Part shown: positions 33,582 to 43,209 of the stretch, piece after piece
Position numbering within the stretch: the stretch's first letter is position 1
Layout of the letters: each line of letters starts with the position of its first letter
Source: Fusarium oxysporum f. sp. lycopersici 4287
Lineage: Eukaryota; Ascomycota; Sordariomycetes; Hypocreales; Nectriaceae
Direction of reading: 5' to 3'
Assembly (NCBI RefSeq): GCF_000149955.1
Contig: NC_030997.1
Coordinates: 1,658,714-1,722,713 of the forward strand
DNA length: 64,000 nt
Notes under the pieces: generated by a model
Seen by the model: the letters and a program-made list of their open reading frames with translations, nothing else
The model's database searches: none
Told to the model about the DNA's origin: nothing
Translations under genes and position numbers: made by a program

Positions 33582-35975
33582 ATGAGTGACGACTGGACCA
33601 ACGAGCCTCTGGTTCTCGATTTTGAGCATCTCGCTCGAAGTGACGTCGGCTTAGTCGGTGGCAAGAATTCTTCTTTGGGTGAGATGATTCGAGCCCTCGG
33701 ACCCAAGGGAATTCCAGTGCCACCAGGCTTCGCGACATCATCCTATGCCTACTGGCACTATGTCGACGCCAACAACATCCGGGGCAAGATCGATGAACTC
33801 GTCGATCAATGGCAGTCTGGCCATCAAACGCTTGCTGAGATAGGTCACGCCATACGCATCTTGTTCCTGCGTGGAACGTGGCCGGCTGATACTGCAGAGG
33901 CCATACTGTCTGGATATCGCGACTTGTGCGATAAAGCCGGGGTTGATGATCTAAGTGTTGCAGTGCGATCTAGTGCAACGGCTGAAGACCTTCCTGACGC
34001 GAGCTTCGCTGGACAGCAGGAGACGTACCTAAATATCCAGGGGAGCGAAGCGCTGCTCGATGCTTGTAGACGATGTTATGCTTCGCTTTTTACAGATCGA
34101 GCTATCAGCTATCGCCATATCAAGAAGTTCAATCATGGAAACGTGGCTCTCTCCATTGGGATCCAGCAGATGGTTCGCTCTGACATCGGCGGCGCAGGTG
34201 TCATGTTCTCTATCGATACAGAGAGCGGCTTCGACAAGATCATTCTCATCAATGCTGCATGGGGCCTTGGCGAGAATGTCGTTCAGGGTACTGTCAACCC
34301 AGATGAGTACCAGATCTTCAAACCTCTCCTGTCTAATGAGAAGCTATCGCCGATTCTGAGCAAGAAGCTCGGCGACAAGGCGATCAAGATGGTGTACGGG
34401 GATAAGTGCGTACGAACACGCAATGTCCCTACATCCAGGGCCGAGCGAGCTGCCTATGTTCTCAAAGATGAAGAGATTCTCCAATTGTCACGATGGGCAT
34501 GTCTTATCGAGGAGCATTACAGCTGCCCGATGGATATGGAGTGGGCTAGAGATGGCTCTTCTGGCAAACTCTACATCGTGCAGGCCAGGCCTGAGACTGT
34601 GCAGTCTCGCCGTGACACGGCAGCCTTCAAGACCTACACGGTCGGCGAACGTGGCCACACCTTGACCACAGGGCTGTCTATTGGCGACAAGGCAGTTGCA
34701 GGGCGGATCTGCCTGCTCACCTCGGTCTCAGACATAGACAAGTTTATCGACGGCTCGATCCTGGTGACTGAGGCTACGGACCCTGACTGGGTGCCTGTCA
34801 TGAAGCGAGCCGCCGCAATCGTCACCGATTACGGTGGGCGGACCTCTCACGCCGCGATTGTCAGTCGGGAACTGGGTGTTCCAGCGGTAGTTGGTACTGG
34901 AAACGCAACCTATGTTCTGCACACTGGTCAAGACGTCACTGTGTCATGTGCAGAAGGCGATTCGGGTCTTGTCTATGATGGAATCTCGGAGATCACCACC
35001 AAGATGGTACACATATCCGAGCTCCCTTCTGTCCGAACAAAGATCATGCTGAATCTGGCCAACCCCTCAGCTGCGTACCGCTGGTGGAGGCTCCCAGTTG
35101 ATGGTATTGGACTTGCTCGTATGGAATTCGTGGTCAGCAATTCTATCCGGGTCCATCCCATGGCTCTCATTCATTATGATCATCTTGAGGATGAAGCAGC
35201 CAAGAAAGAGATCACCAATCTTACTGCAGGCTATACTTGCAAGCCTGATTACTTTGTGGATAAGTTGGCATCTGGCCTCGCAACGCTTTGTTCTTCTGTC
35301 TACCCCAAACCAGCCATTATTAGGATGAGCGATTTCAAGACGAATGAGTACGCTCGCCTGATAGGCGGTGCTGAGTTTGAACTTAAGGAGGAGAACCCCA
35401 TGATCGGATTTCGCGGGGCCTCACGTTACTACTCGCCTCGCTACAAGGAGGGCTTTGCCCTAGAATGCCGTGCTGTTAAAAAGGTTCGAGAGGAAATGGG
35501 ACTCACCAATGCCATTGTCATGATTCCCTTTTGTCGAACAGTCAAAGAAGCCCGAAAGGTGCTAGACATAATGGAAGAGAATGGTCTGAAGCGAGGGGAG
35601 AACGGCCTCATGGTTTATGTGATGTGCGAGATCCCTTCCAATGTCATCCTGGCCTCGAGCTTTACCCAGCACTTTGACGGCTTCTCCATTGGGTCCAATG
35701 ATCTGGCTCAGCTCACCCTCGGTGTAGACCGAGATTCTGGGGAGTTGGCGAGCTTGTTCAACGAACAGGATGAGGCTGTAAAGTGGATGATTGCTAGAGC
35801 CATTACAGTGGCTCGCCGAGAGGGCTGTAAGATTGGGCTTTGTGGCGAGGCACCAAGCAACCATCCTGAATTTGCAAAGTTCTTGGTTAATGCGGGGATT
35901 GATTCCATCTCTGTCAGCCCTGATAGTTTTGTTCAGGTTATGAAACATGTAGTGGCTAGTGAGAAGGGCTTGTAA
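33582..35975 (+). CDS. Phosphoenolpyruvate synthase (pyruvate, water dikinase)
   Basis: One exon, 797 residues, the size of bacterial PpsA. Order of domains: N-terminal ATP-grasp (LVGGKNSSLGEM near 25, SVAVRSSATAEDLPDASFAG near 130, PETVQSRR at its end), swivelling phospho-His domain (GGRTSHAAIVSRELG, His423), and PEP/pyruvate TIM barrel (GLARMEFV, MIGFRGASRYYSPRY, FSIGSNDLAQLTLGVDRDSG, GLCGEAP with acid/base Cys754). It turns pyruvate + ATP + H2O into PEP + AMP + Pi. All key residues are present. The enzyme is mainly prokaryotic, and an intronless 2.4-kb gene among intron-rich neighbours suggests acquisition from bacteria. It converges on an LDH-like gene (333 bp between ends), hinting at a lactate-to-PEP route bypassing pyruvate carboxylase/PEPCK. 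Confidence 0.93.
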   Translation: MSDDWTNEPLVLDFEHLARSDVGLVGGKNSSLGEMIRALGPKGIPVPPGFATSSYAYWHYVDANNIRGKIDELVDQWQSGHQTLAEIGHAIRILFLRGTWPADTAEAILSGYRDLCDKAGVDDLSVAVRSSATAEDLPDASFAGQQETYLNIQGSEALLDACRRCYASLFTDRAISYRHIKKFNHGNVALSIGIQQMVRSDIGGAGVMFSIDTESGFDKIILINAAWGLGENVVQGTVNPDEYQIFKPLLSNEKLSPILSKKLGDKAIKMVYGDKCVRTRNVPTSRAERAAYVLKDEEILQLSRWACLIEEHYSCPMDMEWARDGSSGKLYIVQARPETVQSRRDTAAFKTYTVGERGHTLTTGLSIGDKAVAGRICLLTSVSDIDKFIDGSILVTEATDPDWVPVMKRAAAIVTDYGGRTSHAAIVSRELGVPAVVGTGNATYVLHTGQDVTVSCAEGDSGLVYDGISEITTKMVHISELPSVRTKIMLNLANPSAAYRWWRLPVDGIGLARMEFVVSNSIRVHPMALIHYDHLEDEAAKKEITNLTAGYTCKPDYFVDKLASGLATLCSSVYPKPAIIRMSDFKTNEYARLIGGAEFELKEENPMIGFRGASRYYSPRYKEGFALECRAVKKVREEMGLTNAIVMIPFCRTVKEARKVLDIMEENGLKRGENGLMVYVMCEIPSNVILASSFTQHFDGFSIGSNDLAQLTLGVDRDSGELASLFNEQDEAVKWMIARAITVARREGCKIGLCGEAPSNHPEFAKFLVNAGIDSISVSPDSFVQVMKHVVASEKGL

Positions 35976-36308
35976 TTATTGATTTATCTATTGCTAGTGA
36001 TATCGATATCGTATCTTATTCATAAGCCGATGGTTTGACGCTGTTACATCAGATGCGGAGTGGAAACTACTGTCACTCTTGCTTTCAATGTGCCTTCAAA
36101 AAGAATGGTCTTCCTTACGAACCTGGAGATATCAGTACTGAGAGTTAGCAGTGCAAAAGAAAATTGAAGTCCGCAAGCACAATAAGCTTGGCTGGAAATT
36201 GTTTATATCTGAGTCTTTCACAAAGGTGCCTTGCTTTGATCATGATACACGAACGTTGACTAGAATTACTAAACCTGTTGACTATAAACTTACAAACGCC
36301 AATAATGC
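35976..36308. other. Convergent intergenic region
   Basis: 3' flanks of PEP synthase and the LDH-like gene; nothing else seen. Confidence 0.5.
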
Positions 36309-37343
36309 TCACCACCAGTCTCGCTGGATTAATTCAACACTGGCTTTCAACAACTCCCCTGATACCTTCACCGCAGCATTCTCGCCTGGGCTCATCGCCA
36401 GGGGAACTGAACGCAAGATCCCCTTCCTCCCAATAACGGCTGGCAAGCTGAGACAGCATCCATAGTCCTCTTGAAAGTGACTGACCGGGTACATCTCATT
36501 CTTATCGAGGATGACAGAACAACACAAGTTAGCAGCGACGGAAGCTATTCCGAACGGTGCAGATCCTTTGCCCAGTATGATGTGGTTCGATCGATGCTTG
36601 CAGATGAGTTCGATCCTACTGAGATCGATAGCGCTCAGCATTTTCACATCGTCAATGGGAACCGCGCCAATGGTTGCTGCGGACCACACGACTACTTGGT
36701 CTTCTCCATGGCGACCCACGACGAATGCATCCACAGCAGATGGGGATACCTATGATGGTTCTGTGTTAGAAATGCGGTAGTTCAGATATCACAGCGCCCA
36801 CTCACCAAAGCACGAGATGCAACCATCCCTCGAAGCCTGTAAGTGTCGAGAGCTGTACCAGTGCCAATGACCTGAGATGAAGGAAGTCCCGACATCTCCT
36901 TGGCGAGAGATGTCAGTAGGTCAACTGGATTTGCCACAATGAGTAAAACGGTGTCAGCTCGGAAGGGCTTCATTGCCTCCATCACCTCACGTATCATCGA
37001 GGTGTTCCGAGACGTATAGTCAATAGTTGTCTGACCTTGGAAGAACAATGAGCCTATATCCCATTTGAAGGAGTGAACACGTACCCAGCAGGTGTTTAGA
37101 TGCAGCGGTTATGACCACGAGATCGCACTGAGCAGCCTCATGGTACGTGGCTGGACGTACACGCGTACTGCTGTTAGTACTGTAAGAGACATCGCAGAGG
37201 TCTTCGATCTGGGCATTTCTGACATTGAGGTCGAGGTCGACGAGAAGCAACTCGCTCGCCACAGAATTCAACGTGAGGTTGTAAGCGACGGCACCGCCGA
37301 CTTCCCCGACGCCTACAATCGCCACTCGAGATGCTGAGCCCAT
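36309..37343 (-). CDS. Lactate/2-hydroxyacid dehydrogenase (LDH/MDH superfamily) with altered substrate loop
   Basis: Three exons: 37343-37085, 37035-36806, 36749-36309, giving 309 residues. Landmarks: NAD fold VAIVGVGEVGGAVAYNL, acidic LLLVDLDLN, VANPVDLLTSLAKEM, GTGTALDTYRLRG, and catalytic His in FVVGRHGEDQ. The mobile loop, typically A-N-Q-K-P-G-E-T-R in LDHs, reads ASKHLLGQTTIDYTSRN across the first exon junction: the Arg that polarises the substrate carbonyl (R109 in LDH numbering) is Thr, and position 102 is His. The carboxylate-binding Arg (in LDTYRLR) is kept. So it is an LDH-family enzyme with changed substrate preference or weak activity, not a standard L-LDH. Convergent with PEP synthase. 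Confidence 0.8.
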
Positions 37344-38023
37344 TGCGCTTAGTCGGATTGCTGGAAATATTGTTGTCCCGCTGTGTGCATTGCAGTGTGC
37401 CGCGATTTATAAGACCCCAGGGACCATTCAAGGATTGTGGCGTAATTAGCGTTTGTGGTGTTCTGATGATGTTCTGATACTCGACATTGGTGGCTGTCAT
37501 AGTAGTATCGAAGCGTCACGCCACAAGAAAAGACCTGATATGACAATGACAAGACACTTGCTCACAAGAGAGCATCACAAATCAGATCATAGCCCGTTAG
37601 TTATGTTCTGATGGAGGTTATGGATCGTATTTTAAAAGTCTTTTAATAGCGGCTATGTTCGGCTGCCATGATAGCGGAGGTCTCTGATCTGACGGACCCT
37701 TCAACTCACCATATGACCCAAGCTTGTATTAGCTCTATGCGACAGCACCGGCATGTTGCTATTTTGGTATATGATAAAATCAATTCAAATTCAAAGTCCA
37801 CCTCGTGATAGAAGGCCTACATGATGAGTGTCGTCGAGTTATATTGTCGGTGTCACTGGGAAGAGGCCATAGAGGCTATGCAGCTGCATCACCAGATGGT
37901 GACACCAGAGGCTCGTCAGTCAAATATAAAACACCTTATCAGAAGCCAAATTAATTCCATCATTAACATTCACTCAACATCATAAGATATCAGCACTCGT
38001 TACACATAAACGCAATTCCCATC
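37344..38023. other. Divergent promoter region
   Basis: Separates the LDH-like gene (minus) from a small secreted-protein gene (plus). No gene seen. Confidence 0.5.
37925..37930 (+). promoter_or_regulatory. TATA box of the small secreted-protein gene
   Basis: TATAAA about 95 bp before the ATG at 38024; the leader after it is CA-rich, as in strongly expressed fungal genes. Confidence 0.4.
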
Positions 38024-38320
38024 ATGAAGCTTATCCCTCTTCTCACCATGGCTGCCTTCGCAGCTGCTGTCCCCGCTCCCAAGGGCTGCACGCCCGGAAC
38101 CTACTCGTGCACGGCCGACCTCAAGGGCTGGCAGGTCTGCAACGTCGACCGTACCTGGGTGGTAAGCCTCTCCGTTTCCTAGCGGCGGCTGACAAGGAAG
38201 GGAAAGCTAACTGGGGCGTCTGGCCTTTAGCTCGCCGGTGCTTGTCCTCCGAAGACGGCTTGCCTATTTAACAAGCAGAATGGTTCGCCGTATTGCGTAC
38301 CCCCTGGCTTTCACTTCTAG
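38024..38320 (+). CDS. Small secreted Cys-rich protein (effector/wall-protein candidate)
   Basis: Exons 38024-38161 and 38231-38320 give only 75 residues, too short for a plain open-frame scan. A signal peptide (MKLIPLLTMAAFAAAVPA) precedes a mature ~57-residue domain with six Cys: KGCTPGTYSC, WQVCNVDRTWV, AGACPPKTAC, SPYCVPPG. The intron falls after the WV motif in phase 0. The arrangement C-x-PGTYxC ... WxVC ... AGxCPPxTxC ... SPYCVP looks like a recurrent disulfide-stabilised module of secreted Sordariomycete proteins; I know no defined function. Likely extracellular; effector role is inference. Confidence 0.75.
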
Positions 38321-38802
38321 ACCATTTCTGGCCAGTATTGGCTCGGGATGATTGTTTCCTCGCAACTTTGCTCCATTGATCTTTTTGGTATTTAAGCCTG
38401 GAAGTTTGCACAGTGCGGTATACGAATGCGCTGATCAACGCATCCTCATGTCAATCCTTGTGCTGGCTAGTGAGAATCTGTAAGCAGCTCCTTGTAAATG
38501 GGCTCTTTTTTTAAATCACGCTTATACGTACTTTCCTTTATTATATACGCGCATGGGAAATATAATGTCTTATACAAACCTGACGATGTCTGGGATGTTA
38601 GCCTACTCTCTAAGTCATAGTTGGCCATATTGCTACTTGATTGCAGCAGAGGCTGCGGTATATAATCATGTAGGACAAACCGGGCTAATGATATTTCCTT
38701 TTATTAATTCACTAAAAGAGACTTCCAGAGAGTGTTCAATTGAGAGACAGACAAAGATTCTTAATCCAGAAACATGGAGTCCCAAATAAGCCAGTCCCAT
38801 CC
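38321..38802. other. Intergenic up to the assembly gap
   Basis: No gene seen; AT-rich. Confidence 0.5.
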
Positions 38803-38902
38803 NNNNNNNNNNNNNNNNNNNNNNNNNNNNNNNNNNNNNNNNNNNNNNNNNNNNNNNNNNNNNNNNNNNNNNNNNNNNNNNNNNNNNNNNNNNNNNNNNN
38901 NN
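38803..38902. other. Assembly gap (100 N)
   Basis: Exactly 100 N, the usual placeholder for a scaffold gap of unknown size. Sequence on both sides is AT-rich and non-coding, so a repeat or missing gene here cannot be excluded. Confidence 0.95.
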
Positions 38903-38982
38903 CAAAGTTCATAATACCTAGGCAAAGAAGCATTCTGCCTTACTAATCCGCTACGCAACAACTCTTCACTAATGAATCCCCT

Positions 38983-39642
38983 TTAAATATCTTTTCCATG
39001 CTTGTGATGCGTATCAACAACAGTCTTGATCTCAATAGTGGTATTCTCTCCAGTCTCCGCGACTGCGTGAATAAGGATGTCCTCCCCATATGGCCACTCC
39101 CCCTTCATCTTGTCCGGCGTGTCATACTCTACATAGTCAAGAGGGTCAAGCAGCTTCTGTGCTGCTTTTCTCGCATCAGCACGGTGAACAAACGTCCCCT
39201 CTATCTGCATCTGCTGCACGCAGCCGGTCCGGTCTTTGTTGTAGTCGATGACGGTCTGCGTCACGTAGTGAAGCGAAGGTACTCCATGGGGTAGCAGAAT
39301 GGCACCGTCCCGATCGGCTTGGAGCAGTTCGGTGTTAGGCGTTACCTGGATAGAGACAAGGAATACCTGGCCTGCGGGAGCTTTGGCGTAGATGAGAACG
39401 CCGTCGCCGTGATCCCAGGTTCCGACATGGCGTGAATGGACGGCGTATTCGACAAAGTCATCAGGCTTATATCTCAGCGTATGGAGGACCTTGAAGGCCG
39501 AGTCTTTGGCGGCTTCGATCGTCGCGCGTGTGCCAAGAATGTAGATAGCTCGTTGGGATCCCGATGGTTCGAGGTGAAAGTCGATGACGGTCAAGATGAT
39601 GTGGTAGAGAAGTTCAGAACTGTTCTGCATGATGAAGAACAT
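38983..39642 (-). CDS. Hypothetical protein with an internal domain duplication
   Basis: A single-exon 219-residue protein (or 215 from the second Met). It is built of two ~100-residue repeats. Repeat 1: LLYHIILTVIDFHLEPSG, then DDFVEYAVHSR, GDGVLIYAKAP. Repeat 2: SLHYVTQTVIDYNKDRTG, then LDYVEYDTPDK, GEDILIHAVAE. The shared pattern is a beta strand (TVID), a helix with A/K-rich residues, then VEY and a G-(D/E)-(D/G)-x-LI strand. No signal peptide or membrane segment, so probably intracellular. Such small two-repeat proteins are seen in many ascomycetes without a known role. Compact alpha/beta fold is inferred. Confidence 0.65.
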   Translation of the reverse strand: MFFIMQNSSELLYHIILTVIDFHLEPSGSQRAIYILGTRATIEAAKDSAFKVLHTLRYKPDDFVEYAVHSRHVGTWDHGDGVLIYAKAPAGQVFLVSIQVTPNTELLQADRDGAILLPHGVPSLHYVTQTVIDYNKDRTGCVQQMQIEGTFVHRADARKAAQKLLDPLDYVEYDTPDKMKGEWPYGEDILIHAVAETGENTTIEIKTVVDTHHKHGKDI

Positions 39643-40327
39643 TCATATAGATGATAATTCACTGGACAGATTACTAAGTAATTGCTGAATGAATAGATTG
39701 TTTATTGAATCCAAGGCGCTGCTAGTAATGGTAGGGACCTTATAGAAATATACTCAACTGGTCGATCTGCATCTCGACTTCAAGGAAAGCACATCATGAT
39801 AGTAACCAGATGGTGGACATTGCCTCAACTATTTCTCATTCGTTATGCCGTGGAGTCGTCACGCTGTAGAACCACTGCAACCATTCAGCGTCTTGTGATT
39901 TGTCAACAAAACATCTTCACATGATTTGTTTTCGATGTAAAGGCTGCTTATTCTCATCATATGTATAGCTGTCATATGCCAGCCACAAGAACAGATTGGT
40001 GTGCGGTCACTTGTTTGAGCGAGAGATTCAGCAAATTGAGAGTATAAGATGCCGTTGGAGGAATTTCCACGATCTGTGATAGGTTGAAGGAGGGGTGTCT
40101 ATCGTGCCATATTGCGCCGCTTTCGTGGTATGATGCTGACGCCACAAACACTAATAACTTGTCACGCCAGCCATATCATATCATATCAGGACCCTTAGCC
40201 TCAGCAGGTCTAGATCGCGTCTTTATTGAATAATTCAAAGTTCAAAGGTCAAAGGTCATATCAAACACAGCATCCCTGCCATTCCCCCCGGCGTGGGAAC
40301 ATCTTCCTACCTCATGCTGTAGCAGTC
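39643..40327. other. Intergenic
   Basis: Short CATAT direct repeats near 40170-40188; no gene seen. The upstream frame of the RING gene is open back to an earlier ATG at 40226, so its start could be there. Confidence 0.5.
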
Positions 40328-40985
40328 ATGTCTAGCCCTATCACCACCGACGTAGGCAACCCTGAGAACTCAGCCCCAAGCGATGGGATGCTGGCGTGGT
40401 TGTCTGCCATCCTGCTCCCAATTATGGCTTTGACAATGATGTTCTTGGTAGGGTTACCCAAGTATGTCTTGCCGCCTGTTGACTGCCAAGAGCCTCAGAG
40501 ATTAATAGTTTCAAAGAGTCTATAGGTGGGCGAGGCCAAGGTCTTCGTTTTCCTCTGGAGCAACATCGCCTACCACAGTGTCATCAAGCTCTTCACAGCG
40601 TCGGGACCTGCCGCACCTCGACTCCCTTGCTCCTCCAAAAACCAGCAAAGACATGAGGTCGAACATCATGAGCCATGCTCACGCCTCGTGGGCTGTACCA
40701 GCCTTCAACATGACATGGTATGTCTCTGGACACGTCACCATTCGGCGCCACTCACTAATCGCCCGCTCTGGGTCTAGTGCAATCTGTTTGGGTGAGGTCA
40801 AGGACACGGACATGCTTCGCCAATTGGATTGTGAGCATATCTTTCACTCTGATTGTATCGCAGCGTGGTACCTTGCGGAACATGATACGTGCCCTGTATG
40901 TATTCATAACTTTGTTGCCAGCGCTTGTAAACTGGAAAGGCCACAGCAGGTCCACGTATATAATGGGCGGATAGATAATGTTTAG
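40328..40985 (+). CDS. Membrane-anchored RING-H2 finger protein (putative E3 ubiquitin ligase)
   Basis: Exons 40328-40461, 40526-40717, 40778-40985 give 177 residues. One membrane span (LAWLSAILLPIMALTMMFLVG) sits near residues 22-45, followed by a Ser-rich linker (SSGATSPTTVSSSSSQ). The RING-H2 is C-terminal: CAICLGEV, QLDCEHIFHSDCI, DTCPVC. The second intron (60 nt, stop-free, in frame) falls inside the first zinc ligand codon: only splicing at 40717/40778 makes the first Cys, and retention would remove it. RING-H2 proteins of this type recruit E2 enzymes for membrane-linked ubiquitination. An earlier in-frame ATG (40226) would add 34 basic residues; I prefer the later one for its context. 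Confidence 0.75.
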
Positions 40986-41399
40986 ATATCCTACTAGAAC
41001 CAATCCTGTGTTCTATTGACCAGTTACAAGGCGTTTACTATCTGCCGGATGTACTGGGGAGCTCAATCATAATTTGCCGATTTCAGTCGAATTTAGTATC
41101 CTTTAGTCTCAAGATTAGCATATGGAGGCTTGCCCTCTCCATGGGCTCCAGTTTGAGCCCGGCGGATAATGCTAGCCTTGTTACCGAGCATCAAAGATAT
41201 GTAGCAACCGGACAACCTTTACGCCACGGAGCAGTTGTTCCGTCAGTTGCTGCAAGTGGAGGGCACGGACCTCAGAGTGTCTCACGCAAAGCAAAAACAT
41301 ATCTTAAGTGAGTGGTTAGCCACACTCACATCCAAAAACATCTTATAGCACTACCTATGTACATGTTGTCGTTGCCGACATCCAGCTTCTCTTGTGTCA
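40986..41399. other. Convergent intergenic region
   Basis: 3' flanks of the RING gene and the bHLH gene; nothing else seen. Confidence 0.5.
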
Positions 41400-42408
41400 T
41401 TATACGATCGTAAAGCGTCTGTCCAGATGCTGTACCTGATCAGACAGACGTCTGTTCTCCTCCTCGAGGGCGAGGATGCGCTGCCTTGCGAAATCCAACA
41501 CCTCCCCTCGACTGTAACCACAGTCCGGTGCCTCCGAATCTCCTTCGCCGCCGGACTCGTCCTTCACCTTTGAAGCTTGGAGCACCGCCAATAGTCGCTC
41601 GAATTTCTGCTTCAAGCGGGTGCGATACTGCTTCTCAACATCGTTATGGCACTGCCTAGCTTGAACGACATGCGCAGGGAGTGCGGGTTTCTTGCCGACC
41701 TTTTTTGGCCTGCGTGATGCCGAGCGCATCTTCACTTGAGTGGGAGTCTTTTCCAAGCCCACGAGGCTCTCTTCATTGCTCATTGTCGAGTCGCGTCGCT
41801 CCAAAAGCCCCGCAGTAAGTGCTGGCGGTAGGGCTTTTGCCTGGTTCATATCAGCCCAGGATGAATCGAGGTTCTTGTTGGAATGCTTCGACTGCGGCAC
41901 CTCTCCGCCCTGTGCAGGTAGGTCATCTTTCCCAATACAGCTATTGGTGATACAAGAAGAGGCTTTTCCTGTCTTGTGCAGCTCACTTGAAGAGGGGTTT
42001 GGTATTTGGGTGAGGAGTATGTTGGGGATGGGTGACATTGGCCGAAGATAATAACCAGGTGTCTGGTACAAGGGATCGAGGAACACAGGGTCTGTAGAGG
42101 GTCATTCTCTGCATTCGATAAGGCCATGGGCATCTTACCCTGCTCGAATTGACTGAGGATACTATCAAATGTCGAGTGTGAGGTGTCAGCCTGGATTGCC
42201 ATGAGGGGTGGCAAGGTGTTGTGAGAGCACCAATGTCTTGGCCACACGGACAGGTGAGACTGTGCAATGATTGGAGATTACCTAAATGCGACAAGGGTTC
42301 ATGTCTTCCTGCATCTGTCGAATACCGACCGCTACTTACCTTGGAGGAAAATGACGGTCCGTCCCATTCGAAACCGTTAAAGTCTGGAATAATAGCAGCG
42401 GTGCTCAT
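41400..42408 (-). CDS. bHLH transcription factor
   Basis: Exons 42408-42340, 42259-42139, 42091-41400 give 293 residues. The first intron acceptor is ambiguous: the one at 42260 keeps the frame, while a nearer AG leads to a stop. The C-terminal half holds a basic region (RQCHNDVEKQYRTRLKQKF, with the H-x3-E-x3-R core for E-box binding), helix 1 (FERLLAVLQ), a variable acidic loop, and helix 2 (SRGEVLDFARQRILALEEE), followed by a short leucine-containing extension. A basic stretch (RSASRRPKKVGKKP) before it is a likely nuclear signal. The N-terminal half is Ser/Pro-rich. Lies upstream of a bZIP gene on the same strand; targets unknown. Confidence 0.83.
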
Positions 42409-43209
42409 AATAATCTGTGCATCCAATGATGGCGATGTCTTGAAGGGGAGGAACAAGCTCAATGCCCTCTGGCACAAAGAATTATATAAAACGGCCCGGA
42501 GCTGGTGGCGTTGGTATGTGATACGCAAATCTTGCGATATGGCACATCCATTTGTGTTATTCCCCAATATTTTCCGACCTACCTTACCTCCGTGCGCTGG
42601 CGGTCTCGACTCTCCTCGTGGCTGGGCTCTAGCCGAGGGTCGAGACCTCGCAGCAGTTGCATCCGCTTGCCCAACAAAGCTAAAGACTTACGGGGCATGG
42701 CGTTGATTACGATAATGGCAAATAGTGGTGAGATGCAGGCAAGTCACATCACCTGATATCAGTATACAAAGCTGTCTGCGTTTGCGATTTATGCGTTTCA
42801 TCACCATCAGGGTATTGGTGATCTCGATCTCGGTCTTGAAGAAGCTAACCAATATGACTGGCATGGTTCGACATCCATCATTTCAGGCAGCGGTTACCCA
42901 ATGTTTTTACAGAGCTCGACAGTTACATCACTTATCTGTTATCGACTAACTTAGCGTGCGGTTGCTGACGGCTGTTGAACTAGTCTCAGCATCCAACACC
43001 AATTATTGGCCACGTCGCTGTATTCAAAGTTTGGCTAATTACCCTATGACGATAAAACGAGTTGTTCCATCCTTGTTGGCGTAACTAAAATGCAGCATTA
43101 ATGCCCACAGTACAAACAAATTCAATCATTCTTTTCCTAACCCAGACCATTACGTGATAAGAGACTCATCACCAGCATCTACCACTAAAACAGCCACAAG
43201 ACTCCAGTT
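42409..43209. other. Intergenic between two transcription-factor genes
   Basis: 0.8 kb with no supported gene; a 161-codon plus frame (42221-42706) overlaps the bHLH first exon and looks like a shadow. Confidence 0.5.
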
